From contig JARWMV010000001.1 of assembly GCA_030998015.1 (NCBI GenBank), positions 372,001 through 436,000 of the forward strand: 64,000 nt of DNA, read 5' to 3'. Position numbers and translations under genes: made by a program. The first letter of the stretch is position 1, and each line of letters opens with the position of its first letter. This DNA comes from Ceratorhiza oryzae-sativae (Eukaryota; Basidiomycota; Agaricomycetes; Cantharellales; Ceratobasidiaceae). Shown here one piece after another: positions 8,803 to 19,498 of the stretch. Below the pieces are notes generated by a model. It saw nothing but the letters and a program-made list of their open reading frames with translations, was not told where the DNA came from and ran no database searches.

Positions 8803-10606
8803 GCATGGAGGTGTTGTCATCTTCCTTGGGCCAAGCAGGTGACTGATGATCTAGGATATTCAAGTGTGTGTCACTGTCATCTGAAATATCAAGAACAGAT
8901 CCTTCAAGAGCTGTGCCATGAGCCAGATCATCAGGTGGTGGCAAGAGAGCACCACTTTGGAACCAGTGGCTTCGAGTGACAGAAACATTGCCATTTACTC
9001 TAATAGTGGGTGAGTTAAAATCCAAATTAATCCAAAATGCACTTACATTTGGCCAACTTTAGCATACATACCATTAATAGGGTCTTTGATCCAAGTGTAG
9101 TATCAGGCGCCTTGAGGTTTTCGATATTGATGCAGGTAGATGCAAGATGCTCGCCAAGCTTCTCAATGATGGTCTGCTCAGGGTCATCGGAGACAAAGTC
9201 AACAACACCATTACCACCTGTAGCATTCTCCAACCGGTCGACAATGCCATAGGTCTTCTTCAGCACACCAAAGCGCCAGTATAACAAAGCTGCATCTCGA
9301 GCACCAAAAAATCCATCTTTACTCAGCTATCGAGACATCAGTCAAAGGTAATATGTATTGAAATACAAGGCATACTCACATTGTCAAAGACCTTCAGGTG
9401 CTTTCCTCCACCCAGTTTCTGTTTCACAAGCTCGAGGCGTTCAGGAAAATGATTATCAAGAAGCCAATCAACTAGCCAAAGATCCTCCCAGTGCTGAAAC
9501 AGCTTGCCCTTCCGACCATCAATCCCAGCGCTGGACAGAATAGCAACACACTCTTCTTCGGGGTGCATTACAGGACCCTTGGGCAGCTTGACCTGCTTCA
9601 CAGACCTCAAGGCTGGGGGTTCTGGCACATGAGAGGAGTCTGGCCCAAGTCGAGCTACAGGAGGACTAGCGGCACCCTCACTTTCCAAATCGAGGACAGT
9701 TAGAGGTGTAGCAGCTCGGACTTGGGCAGCGTAGTTTGCTAGTGGGGCTGGCTGGCTACAGTCCGTGTTGTTGGCCGATCCAGGTTCAGGCGGGCTGACA
9801 GCAATTGGCAGAGCAATAGGGCCAATGGGCAGGGGTGCGGCAAAGTGGTTCACCAGTTGCAAGTCAGCACTAGCATTCAGCGTCGGGTTCCGAACCAACG
9901 AGAAGCTGCCCTGACCGTTTGGTGCATATTGCACAAACTGCATGTGGGTGTTCGTAGATGTGCAGTGGTTGTGTTGAGCCAGTGGCGAGACCGGAGCAGG
10001 GTATGGTCGCATCCGAGGGCGAGGGCGCGAATTTCGAATTGCGAGTGGAGATTGAAGAGCCGGTGGAACACCTGAGCCACGATTAAGCAGTCAGAGCCAA
10101 AAATTTGAATAGGAGCAAGAGAAATCATACCTGCAGGTACCACCGGGGCCGGTTGGTTGTCTGGGTATCCTAAAACTAGAGAATCCAATTAAAAACGACG
10201 GAGACAAGCTATGGTCAAACTACTTACTTGGAGCATAGTGGGCGATTGGAGCTTGACCGGGCGCGTGTATAATCGGTTCAAGCTCGGCAGCCGGGGTAAC
10301 CAAGTTGTGAATATCCAAGCGACAGGACGAAGCGGTCGAACGCGGAGATGGAGTGAGCCCTTCCATCATTGACGCTCGCTGCTCGGGGGAGGCCAAACGT
10401 AACTAAGAACAGATTATTTTAATCGATTATCGTACCAGATATCATATTTTACTTACGGTAGTTGCATTCCCAACCAGATGAGCCTCGGGTGCGTGGGCAT
10501 CCGACTGGTTGCTGTTCGAAAAGCTATGGAGTGAGCGGGTTAGCATACGAAACATTACACAGAAGATCACTCACAAAAACGAGTCCGAATTGATATTAGG
10601 CAGCAT
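8803..10606 (-). pseudogene. 5' part of Myb/SANT-like Harbinger partner gene
   Basis: Multi-exon gene on the minus strand that can be followed from an ATG at 10606-10604 through several short introns with GT-AG borders (for example donors GTGAGT, GTAAGT and GTATGA between 10590 and 10130). The N-terminal third is Pro/Ala-rich. The exon at 10012-9338 ends with a region containing HWEDLWLVDWLLDNHFPE, and the next exon with a YWRFGVLKKTY motif. These match the tri-helix Myb/SANT-like domains of Harbinger second proteins. A further exon (to 8803) is acidic. The Gypsy element then interrupts it, and the rest lies at 1291-1858. In an active element such a protein binds the transposon ends and brings the transposase into the nucleus. 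Family assignment is from motif memory. Confidence 0.65.
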
Positions 10607-11490
10607 TGTAGACAGATAAGTGACGAATCCAAATTACGGCAAACTACGAGTTAAGGAACGAGGAGGCAGACAAGAACAAGATAAAATCAAAGAGCGATTC
10701 GAGTTGTAGCGCGAGTTAGCGAGCCTGGGTGCGAAAAACTAGAGACAAGAGAGCTACGAACCTCAACCATGCCAGTGGAGGCCGATTTTTATACTGAAAA
10801 AATCGCGAAAAGCTCCCGAGACCCACGCAGACGTTGCACAAGGCCCAGCGCGTGTGCGGCGTCGTCGAGGCACGTCCTTCATCCAAAATGGTATCGTTTA
10901 AGGGGGTGTTAAAGTCGGCCTCGTCGACGGGGTGTGGTGAGCCGACCGGAACTCGTCCACCCGACTCGTCACGGGACGTTCCTTCGCCCATGAGGCGAGT
11001 CCGTATCCACACAAGTTACCACTCTACTTGGTTGGCGCTTCTTTAGACGCCTGGTCACTCGCGTCACACCGCTGCTCGGCGGCCAGGTGAGCACAAAACT
11101 TTGACGTTTCCCTGGTCACTGGGCGCTCTGGTACCTGACTAGTGGTCGCCTCGCCTTACACGGTAGCTTAAGTAACATTTTAGCACGATTTTCTCTGCTC
11201 TCGTGTCTGGTTTACGGTCGGGGGCGTATAATTGCGTGCCCCCATTGATGCAGGTTTTATCAAGTTTAAAGAAACCCTTGTTTCAGAGCTATATTCAATG
11301 GCTCCCTCTTGCCTTGTGAATCTCGTAACTATCGTTTATCCAGTATCACATATTTACAACAGGCGGCAAATCTCCACCGTTAAGTCCATCTCATAGCTAA
11401 ATCATGTATGCTCATCAAGTACATGAGATTAAATACATAATTCAGCTCTGGGAGACTGCGATCCAACCTTTCGGGTCCCTCAGTACGCAG
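10607..11490. other. no gene recognised
   Basis: Upstream region of the Harbinger partner gene, GC-rich around 10700-11160, then ordinary intergenic sequence. I see no conserved frame, no tRNA and no clear inverted terminal repeat that would mark the end of the Harbinger unit. Confidence 0.4.
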
Positions 11491-11961
11491 CTAGTCGTCC
11501 TGGAATCCGCGAGACGGTCAGTCTCAATATTCTTTCTCAATAGTCAGTGTTCAGCTCACCATCTTTCCTTCCTTGAACAGGCATGTGTAGCCTTGGCGGC
11601 AGCAGCGAATGGTTCCGAATATATTCCTGAAGCAGTAGTACCTATCAAGTACGCTGTAAGCACACGATCACTCAGCTCCGAAACACGTTACTCACCCTCT
11701 CCTGCAGCATCGGCGGTTGCCGCAGCACCAACCACCGAGCGGGCAGCAAATACCAAAGTCGTTGCGGCAGAAGCCGTAGCCTGCCGGGCAGACAAGCTTA
11801 TCGGCCTTGCCCAAAGCTCCGCTGGGGCTAGAGATAGTATCCACCTCATCGGCTGGAGCACGCTCTTCAATGCCATTGGCAGGGATAGGCTCGGCCAGCG
11901 TCAACTGGAGAACAGAGAGAAGAGCGACGAGGAAGAAAGCGAGGAACTTGTTGAAGCGCAT
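11491..11961 (-). CDS. small secreted cysteine-rich protein, copy 1
   Basis: Three exons on the minus strand (11961-11696, 11653-11560, 11499-11491) give 122 residues. Residues 1-23 are a clear signal peptide (MRFNKFLAFFLVALLSVLQ, cleaved near LA-EP), followed by a short acidic pro-like stretch with EERA. The mature part holds 12 cysteines, several as CC pairs (GICC, GWCC, RRCC, then IRCC in exon 2), which suggests a compact disulfide fold. Intron 1 is 42 bp with a GTGAGT donor, intron 2 is 60 bp with a CTGAC branch site. The last exon encodes only two Asp and the stop. The protein is presumably exported; it may act outside the cell or as an effector, but no function is shown. A near-identical copy lies inverted at 14252-14721. 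Confidence 0.85.
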
Positions 11962-12040
11962 CGTAAAGCAATTGTTGGTGGTGAGATGATGTCGATTCTG
12001 CTGGAGGTGCGGCCCTTTTATTCTAAGAGAACACAGTTGG
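11491..12040 (-). repeat. left arm of inverted gene duplication
   Basis: Coding sequence, both introns and at least 60 bp of upstream sequence (including the run AATAAAAGGGCCGCACCTCC) are repeated in inverted orientation at about 14170-14721. The arms are about 2.1 kb apart. Similarity decays quickly beyond the stop codon and beyond the promoter-proximal region. Confidence 0.8.
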
Positions 12041-12099
12041 CGCTCAAACTCAGCGCCACCTGAGTCGAGAAGTCCAAGAGCACCCAGGGGCATGTCCAT

Positions 12100-14169
12100 T
12101 CATTTCGTTGACTACATGGGTTAGCATACCGCCTCGAAGGTCAAGAACTGAAAAGGTTCGACCAAAATAAGGTCACATTATCGGCGTTCGCGCCAAAGCA
12201 CCTTCTAAATCGAGACATCGTACCTCAAGGATGCGGTTTACGAGATCCGGGCGTCAAAAAATGCAGCACATCTCGCTTGGAACCCCTGATCGAAATGTTT
12301 CAGTTGTCAAGACTCAGCGACTAGCGCGAGACTTGGCAGGGTTGTGAAGCGGGCATTACCTAGCATGTCTTAACTAACCAGAAAACCGGTTTGTTGATCC
12401 TTGCCCCATAGTGAACTGAACCAATGGCAGAAAGGTGGGAGTATTATACATTCCCTAAATCGGGTTCCGCCTACTATTATTTAAGGCCGTTTACATCCAA
12501 ATAAATGACCCCTCAGTTTATATCCGCGCTGTCGTGTACTAGATTAACCCACATATTTCTGACAGCCAGTCCGGGGTTGGGGCTCAAAGCTGTGTGGTTC
12601 TAACTAAACCAAGAGATCAACTAGGCTCCTTGCTCGGGTTAGCTGCAAAGCCGATCACTGCCCAATCCTTGGCGCATCGCCATCCAGAATACCCTTGGCG
12701 GCGACAATAGTGCATTGTGCCTGAGCGCCAGGTATTACTCAGGCCCAGATGCTTGGATAGCTCAAGAAGACGGTTCGAGGTGGGAAAGTCGCTGGATGTG
12801 ACATGGAAATATCCTGAGGTCATATGCTGTGAATACGTTAGCGGTAGTTCAGAACAGGCTTGTTAATGTAACCGATCGCTCAGTCCCTGTCCAGCAAAAC
12901 ATGCATGACTATAGAGTGAAGTCCCGGGGGTCCTAGAGGATGTATGCTGTTTCAAATGGGCGATGCAATCGCTGGGGACCTTCAAGTGCTGGAGCCATCA
13001 GGCTGGCACGGGGTCAATGAGGCACGGCCTCCCCTGGCACACACCCAGGAACGATGAACAGCATTGTGCCTAGACTTGATAATCACCGAGACGCCAGGCT
13101 ATGCAAATATACGAATAGCTATTCGATACTTAAGTGAAACCCACAGTCACAAACGAACTCCTGGTCTGAAAGACAGCCTTAGGCCAGGCGGCTGTATACA
13201 TACTCCGGCGTTTTTAGGTTATACACAGGTAGTGTGTTCAAAGTAGAGGCATTAGCGTTTGGAAATAGTATCACATGAATGTGCGGCGGATCGCTCTGGA
13301 GCACTAAAACGGCTGAGAGACCGGACAGCAGGGGGTAGGCTCGTCTGCCGGGCGGTGCTCGAAGCAGGAGGAAATAGGCTCAGGGGCAGACGATGGGGCG
13401 GAGTAAAAAGCAGTTTCCCATAGCTTGGACACGCTGTAACTGTCTTACATAGCCTCGGGCTGAACGGACAGAATAAACTGGATTCCAAAAAAGGAAAAAA
13501 GAATAAAGTAGCGGCATTGAGGCGTCCAGAACGAAGTCGTTCTCAGAGTGTAGCATCATGGTCATGCGCCAAGCAAAAGCCAGGGACTAGTGTTGCGAGC
13601 AATCACTTGACCAATCCCACGACCGAGTACCAAACACGGTAACCCCGGCCCCACGTGCATTCCAGAAGAATAGTGCTCGATTCAGCAAATGATGGTGCAT
13701 GGGGTAGTCACGAGTTATGGACAACCAAATAAATACACAAATTATAACTGTCTGTCGGTAAGTGAAGCCGCTGCCCTACATAATTGGAATTTTTAGAGCC
13801 TCTCTTACATGAGCTTCGATTCCCCCATTTGTAGCAGGAGCTGAAATTTTGACTTTTTGTTCCCATTGAGCATATAGAGTAGATTGGATGCTATGAGTCA
13901 GACCTAGGACTCGCCCCTCCGCCCGTGGGATCCGAGCAAGCAACATAATTCACGAACTGGGATGCACTGCATTATTGAGCGCCTAGGTACCCTTATTTGG
14001 AAGGCGCTTCAGCATGTACATCGACACAATGACCATCTGAGTTTAGTATTTTTCAAATCCTTCACCCTCGAGGGCGGCAGAAGGACGCACGTAGTCGGCG
14101 AAACACACATAACAGGTATTTGCTCCTGGGGTCTCGCAAAGTCTCCATTCTAAGTAACGCCGGGTTTGC
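12100..14169. other. no gene recognised
   Basis: About 2 kb between the two inverted Cys-rich genes. Several short frames exist, none with a recognisable motif or a supported intron pattern. Both genes point away from this stretch, so it should contain both promoters. Confidence 0.4.
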
Positions 14170-14721
14170 CCACCAAATGTACTCCCTTAGAATAAAAGGG
14201 CCGCACCTCCAGCAGAATCGACATCATCTCACCACCAACAATTGCTTTACGATGCGCTTCAACAAGTTCCTCGCTTTCTTCCTCGTCGCTCTTCTCTCTG
14301 TTCTCCAGCTGACTCTGGCCGAGCCCATCCCTGCCAATGCCGTTGAAGAGCGTGCTCCAGCCGATGAGGTGGATACTATCTCTAGCCCCAGCGGAGCTTT
14401 GGGCAAGGCCGATAAGCTCTACTGCCCGTCAGGCTACGGCTTCTGCCGCAACGACCCCGGCATTTGCTGCCCGCTCGGTGGTTGGTGCTGCGGTAACCGC
14501 CGGTGCTGCAGGACTGGGTCAGTAGCGTGTTTCGGAGCTGAGTGACCGTATGCTTACAGCGTACTTGATAGGTACTACTGCTTCAGGAATATATTCGGAA
14601 CCATTCGCTGCTGCCGCCGAGGCTACACATGCCTGTTCAAGGAAGGAAAGATGGTGAGCTGAGAGTTGAGGCCAACCAGGGCCTATCTTGAGACTAACCT
14701 CCTCGCCACTAGGACGACTAG
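14170..14721 (+). repeat. right arm of inverted gene duplication
   Basis: Inverted copy of 11491-12040, including the promoter-proximal block, both introns and the short third exon. Exon 1 has exactly the same length (266 bp) in both copies. Confidence 0.8.
14252..14721 (+). CDS. small secreted cysteine-rich protein, copy 2
   Basis: Paralogue of the minus-strand gene at 11491-11961, divergently arranged. Exons 14252-14517, 14560-14653 and 14713-14721 give 122 residues with the same signal peptide and the same 12 cysteines. Differences include Gly-Ile to Ala-Val in the pro region, Val to Tyr before the first cysteine and Arg to Thr at the exon 1 end. The donor of intron 1 reads GTCAGT instead of GTGAGT, a weaker splice site. 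If it is not used, translation runs on and stops after about ten altered residues (ending CFGAE), losing the last four cysteines. So this copy may make a shorter protein or both forms. Intron 2 has a CTAAC branch site. Confidence 0.85.
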
Positions 14722-16609
14722 CTCCCTGTTGTGGAATCTTCGCCAAAGGGGCGGATGGACGTGCATTTGAACTGAATTATGTATCTGCTCTCTGTATGGG
14801 GATGGTCGCGGTCTAGTGATGAGATGGACGCTGCAACGGCGCTGTATCTATTCATACCGTGTAACCTTGTGAAGCTTGTTCAATCATAATCATTTTGAAT
14901 GTGAGATTCTGCAGCAGGCAACGCTGCCCAACTTTTGTCAACTAAAATAACTATGAACTTTGTTGGTAAACCACACCAAACCTAATATGTAGTATTGCAG
15001 CAGAGAAGTCACAATCGAGTTCCCATATGTCCTTCGAGTGTAAGAGTTTCTGTTTCAAGCACATCCTTCGATGTGCGTTTGTTTTGTGTCAGATGAGCTG
15101 TTGGATTTTTTCATATTTGGGAGTACCTGGATTAAAAAGGATGTCTCAGAAGTATTGACCCAATGCAGTCAGTTGATTCAACTCGAAGAAAGAAAATAGG
15201 TAATTGATACGCGTAAATTATATTAGTGGATTGAGAGGACGTAATAGTTAATTGGTGCTCTGTGAAACGGCTGGTTTTGGGAGAATTCGTTGGCTTGTCT
15301 CCTGAAAGGTCTCGGCGAATGACCTGAAGCGCGACTATGCGATACTAGAACTTGAAGTTACAATATGCATAGCTTTGGCGTTGAATTCATATAAGCACGA
15401 GAATTTCAAGACTATATGTGATTGTGTGATTGCGTCTCTTCGGTCAGACTTCCGACGCGATGGGAGTGGTAAACGTAACTAGCCCGGCGATTTTGGGCTG
15501 GAGACTGAGATATTCTGCAGATTATGACATGTAAGTGGAGTATCTGTAAGGACAACCGAGGAGAGAAAATGCCACTTTTTGTTCTAACCCAGACCCCTGG
15601 AAGGTGAGCAAGGCTCGATTTAGATTTCACTTGTCGTCTGTGGCTGGCCTGGTGCTGCAACGTGGCCGCTCGATGCTGTAAAAGCGCATAGCTAAGCTTC
15701 ATGTGGACAGCCGCTCTATTTGAGTGCAAGCCCCCCTCGCATAAGTCAGAACTAGGAATTCGAGACGGTATAGGGTCAAAGCATGTAGTTTTATGCATGA
15801 CTTCTAAAACTTCAGTGAGTGTTCTTTTCTGTCGCCTGCCTCTCAAAATCTTGAGAATGGGGATACCGGCGAGGCGAAGTATATTACGTTCATGAGTCCA
15901 GAAAGCCGCATGAACCTAACGTATGTGTAAAATGTAACATATGCCGTAGCTGGTCGGGTGGAAGGAAGCAGTGCTCGATTGGCAGAACGTACATTACCTA
16001 CCTCAACGATGACATTTGATCGACCCCGTGCAAGGTTTGGTCGAGCGGCGCCGATCGCCTTGATTAAAGGGGCTGTGTGAAGACTGGGGTGCCAGTGGGT
16101 ACTCATATGACTGTGACTGCTATTGGCGCATATAATCCAGATTTTCGGAAGCATGCGATACGCAATCCGCGGCAAGCGTAATTTTAGAACTCAATATTCA
16201 AACCACTATTAGAAACACCAGCAGGGACTTCCGATAGGCAGAACCGTAATGAGGATGATTCAGGGGCAATGTCGGATTCACTGTGCGGATCGTGCCAATT
16301 TTCCTGTGATGTTTAGTATATATGTCCTTACTCGGTACTAAGGAGTAATGAGAAGGCTAAGCATTCGATATCTAGCAGTGGTAGTCCTATAGTGGCTAAG
16401 GGAGGAGCCTGGTCGGTGCCCAAAGTGATACCATAGCGTAAAATACAATCGTGTTTCACGTGTTTCAGACGTAATTGAGCTTAGTTGGGCGCATATACAT
16501 GGAGCTGGGCTACCGCTCGCCCCTCTTTCGTCAACACCATTTGAGCCACGTTGTAATCCGCAATCTGCTTCATCTCCTTTACTAACGCCTGACGCTCGGT
16601 TAAGCCAGA
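14722..16609. other. no gene recognised
   Basis: Intergenic, AT-richer to about 15400, then with scattered short minus-strand frames (15412-16175) that show no motif I know. I looked here for a pheromone precursor (short frame ending in Cys-aliphatic-aliphatic-X) because of the receptor next door and did not find a convincing one. Confidence 0.4.
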
Positions 16610-17948
16610 TCAGAGTGGACTTGATTGGGGTGTGGGCTTACTCGTGCTACGTTGAGGCTCGGCTGGGCCCTGGGTCGGCCTTTTTTCCCTATCATAGCGC
16701 CAAGTCCGCTCGGCTGCATCTAGAGTATGTGAGAGACGCTTACCGGCTGTCCCTCTTTCTCTGAAATCCAAAATTAGGAAGTAAAGCAACAAGCCACTGA
16801 AAGCGTCGCTTAAACCACTGAATCGCTTCGCTCGAAAGCCCAAAAAATATAAAGAACGAGAGTGCAGGTGCCGGAATCAACCATTTAGTGATGCCGTATG
16901 ACATGTTGGGCTCGGGTCCTCGCATAATGGCTATCACTTGATCTATATTCTCGTGCATTTGTGCCCAAGATCCAAGGGGCTCGTCTATCTTGTATATCGT
17001 GTCGCTGATAAGGATATATATAGTGAGTGTTAATGCGCAGGAAGTCTCGGTAGTAGCCACAGCCATCAAGCGGAAAAACCGCGACAGGCTCAGGTCAGCG
17101 CTAGATTCGGAGAGGATGCGAGAATTTCGGCTGGGCATCTTCACAAAGGTGCGTATGGTAAGAACTTGAATCATGTGCATATGTCAGCACTGGTGTCCAG
17201 CTCGTTATCATTTATGAATCACCTGCGTAGACAAATGATGACGAACTTGCCAAGACCGCCGGGATGTGATGCAATGCTGGGTTCAAGAATGTCGGATAGT
17301 ATGCTGTTTCGAGAAGATCAAGACGACTCGTCGTGGGAGAATGCGAAGATCGATTTACCAGGCCGACAGCCTATGTCCTCGACTATCAAATATCGGTACC
17401 CTTGGATCGCGTAATCTGTTCGAGTTTATCCTTCCAAATATTCCAGCAGCGGTGTGAAATGGCTTACGCAGAGGGGCCATCAATAAAGGCATGCCTACCC
17501 CGAGTACAAGATCGATGATAAGATCTTTTCGTGCCTATACCTACAATTAGGTGAAATCTTTCAGAGAGCGAAACCTTACACACTGAAGGTCCGTTGTTGG
17601 CTTCTCCCTTGTTTGTTGCGATGCGATATAGCCGGCGTTGTATGCACAGACCCGCAGTCGTAATTCCGAGGTTAAGGGCAACCGTAAACTTGATATCTAA
17701 GACGATGTCAATGAGCGAGTGAAACTGGTCATGGCAGCCGTCTTACATATATCACACCAAACTGGAGCCTTGTCTTCGACATTGCCTGCCCATACTAAAG
17801 AGTTGATAAATGCTGCCAGACAGGCAAGAGACGCCCATCCAAGATAGATGAGTGTACTAGCGTTTCGTGCTTTCCAGTGCCAAGGGAGATTGACCAGACA
17901 CAGAATAAAGCCGAAAGCACAAATCACTGGATAGGCTGGATCATTCAT
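16610..17948 (-). CDS. STE3: STE3-type pheromone receptor (seven-TM GPCR)
   Basis: Seven exons on the minus strand (17948-17747, 17696-17584, 17534-17468, 17415-17359, 17303-17223, 17164-16744, 16688-16610) keep one frame and give 339 residues. Motifs in order fit fungal class D receptors. The first helices include AYPVICAFGFILCLVNLPWH. A WCDIYIKF block follows, then LCIQRRLYRI, then the diagnostic HYAIQGYRYLIVEDIGCRP. A loop with FFRLMAVATTE precedes a last helix ending in FFIFFGLSSEA. The tail is short and Ser/Pro-rich. Such receptors sit in the plasma membrane, bind the lipidated peptide of a compatible mate and signal through a G protein. In Agaricomycetes they occur at the B mating locus with pheromone genes, or as stand-alone receptors. 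No precursor gene was seen nearby, so a non-mating-type paralogue is quite possible. Intron 2 uses a GTGTGT donor. Confidence 0.92.
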
Positions 17949-19498
17949 GGTCGCATCAGGGGGCAACCCGACGTTCAGATTCGATTGAATCTACATTTTT
18001 GAACACTCACACACTCCGCTGATTTGAGCGCTGACTTCCAGGCTTCTGGCCGGCTCCACGGTGTTCCGTGATGGGAGTTACCGAATCAAGATATGCCCCA
18101 CAAGACCGATCACCGTTCTTCTCTCGAGAATATGTTTCGTGTCATCTCCAAACGCTATCAAATCCTTCCGCTGCTTCTTTCACCGTGATTCAACCTTCTG
18201 TATGCCGGGATCTCTATTCCATTGAACAAATATCGGCGTGTCTTGGTTCTCCGAATCACCCCTTGCTCATAATTATCGTATCAGGGGAACGGGCCAATCG
18301 ACGACTGAAGATCGGCCGAAATAAATAATCCTTTAACCGCCCATAACCGGCGGTAGTGTTGAGTAGTGTCGATGACGATTGAGAGGTCTACGGAGTGCAG
18401 ACGTCCAGTCCCAGAATGGCGAGCTAGGTTGGTAATCATGTCTAAGCGGTCAAGTGAATGGCAGTGAGTGCTGATCAAGCCAATATATCAAGCCGCGGAT
18501 CCCCTTGAATGTATCGGTTGTGTGAAGAGTTGCGACAGGTCCCAGCCCATGAGTGGAATGACTAGTCTTTACGGAGGTCCGATTTCAATGTTCAGGAAGA
18601 ATAGTCACGTGACATGCCTGTGTTTGAACCCGCCCACATCACATCGACTTGTATGATTCCGGACACTCTGAGACGGGCAGTTGCTTGGCACTTCTCCCAG
18701 CGCCTGATTCGTGCAATTTCAAGAGCCGGAATGGCGGCGACGCAATGAGTGCTTGGCTCAGGAAACGTGTTGTAGACACTGGCTGCCGGACAAGCGCACC
18801 ACTGATGAAGCCTGGATAACGGCTCCCCCAGTGACGCGCTCATAGCTCGGGCGTAGCACTGCCAGATCCCGAATAGAATCGACGCGTTGCGCAGTACCTA
18901 CTTGTTCGGCGCATGGGCGCCTGGATTCCAGGCCGCCCCCCTCCTCATGCACGCGATACGATCGTCGGAGCTGGACCTCGCTGAATGTCAAGATAGGGCC
19001 AAAACCCTGTTATCTCGTTGCGCGCAGAATCGGAGCCTATACTTGTCTTGCCAAGTGTGTCCCGAAAATCCTGGGCGGAGACTGTTCGGACGGGTGCGGT
19101 TGAATTGGAGACACTCCGTCGCAAACGACGAGCGGCTTGTGGCTGGCATCAGGTATGACGAGTGCCAAGGATGGAGGAGGTCGGGGTGCCGAGCGACTTG
19201 GCCGCGGAAGCAACGCTCAGGACAGCAACTTGTCGTAACACACTATGCAGGGTGCATGGAACGTCGGCAAGATATGTTCCGACAACGACCAGAGCGAGTG
19301 CTCAAGGTAGGTCGATGTTTTCTGAGCGGGAAAGATGTCGACGTCACTCGCTTCCCCCCAGGAAGCACAGCTAATGCACGTGACCACGCCGATCATTGTC
19401 TATGCCAAGCACAAGAAAATGCAAGCACTTGGCATGCTCTGGGACGTTGAAAAGCCCGGCGCGCACGGTAGGAACGGCGAACATTCCCTCCGCCGACC
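17949..19498. other. no gene recognised
   Basis: Intergenic region between the receptor and the first GH79 gene. A 187-codon plus-strand frame (18887-19450) has no motif, no matching intron signals and atypical composition; I treat it as chance. Confidence 0.4.

Noticed and set aside
1..11000. Inverted terminal repeats of the Harbinger unit
   Set aside because: The left end is outside the window and no convincing partner sequence was found near 10.6-11 kb, so I do not define its borders.
12580..18100. Possible CaaX pheromone precursors (frames ending in Cys plus three residues)
   Set aside because: Candidates seen, e.g. ends CGSN near 12590 and CSKM near 17998, lack aliphatic residues and an upstream precursor-like frame.
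18887..19450. 187-codon plus-strand frame before the GH79 gene
   Set aside because: No motif, odd composition (many Arg, Cys, Trp), overlaps other long frames in a GC-rich stretch; likely chance.
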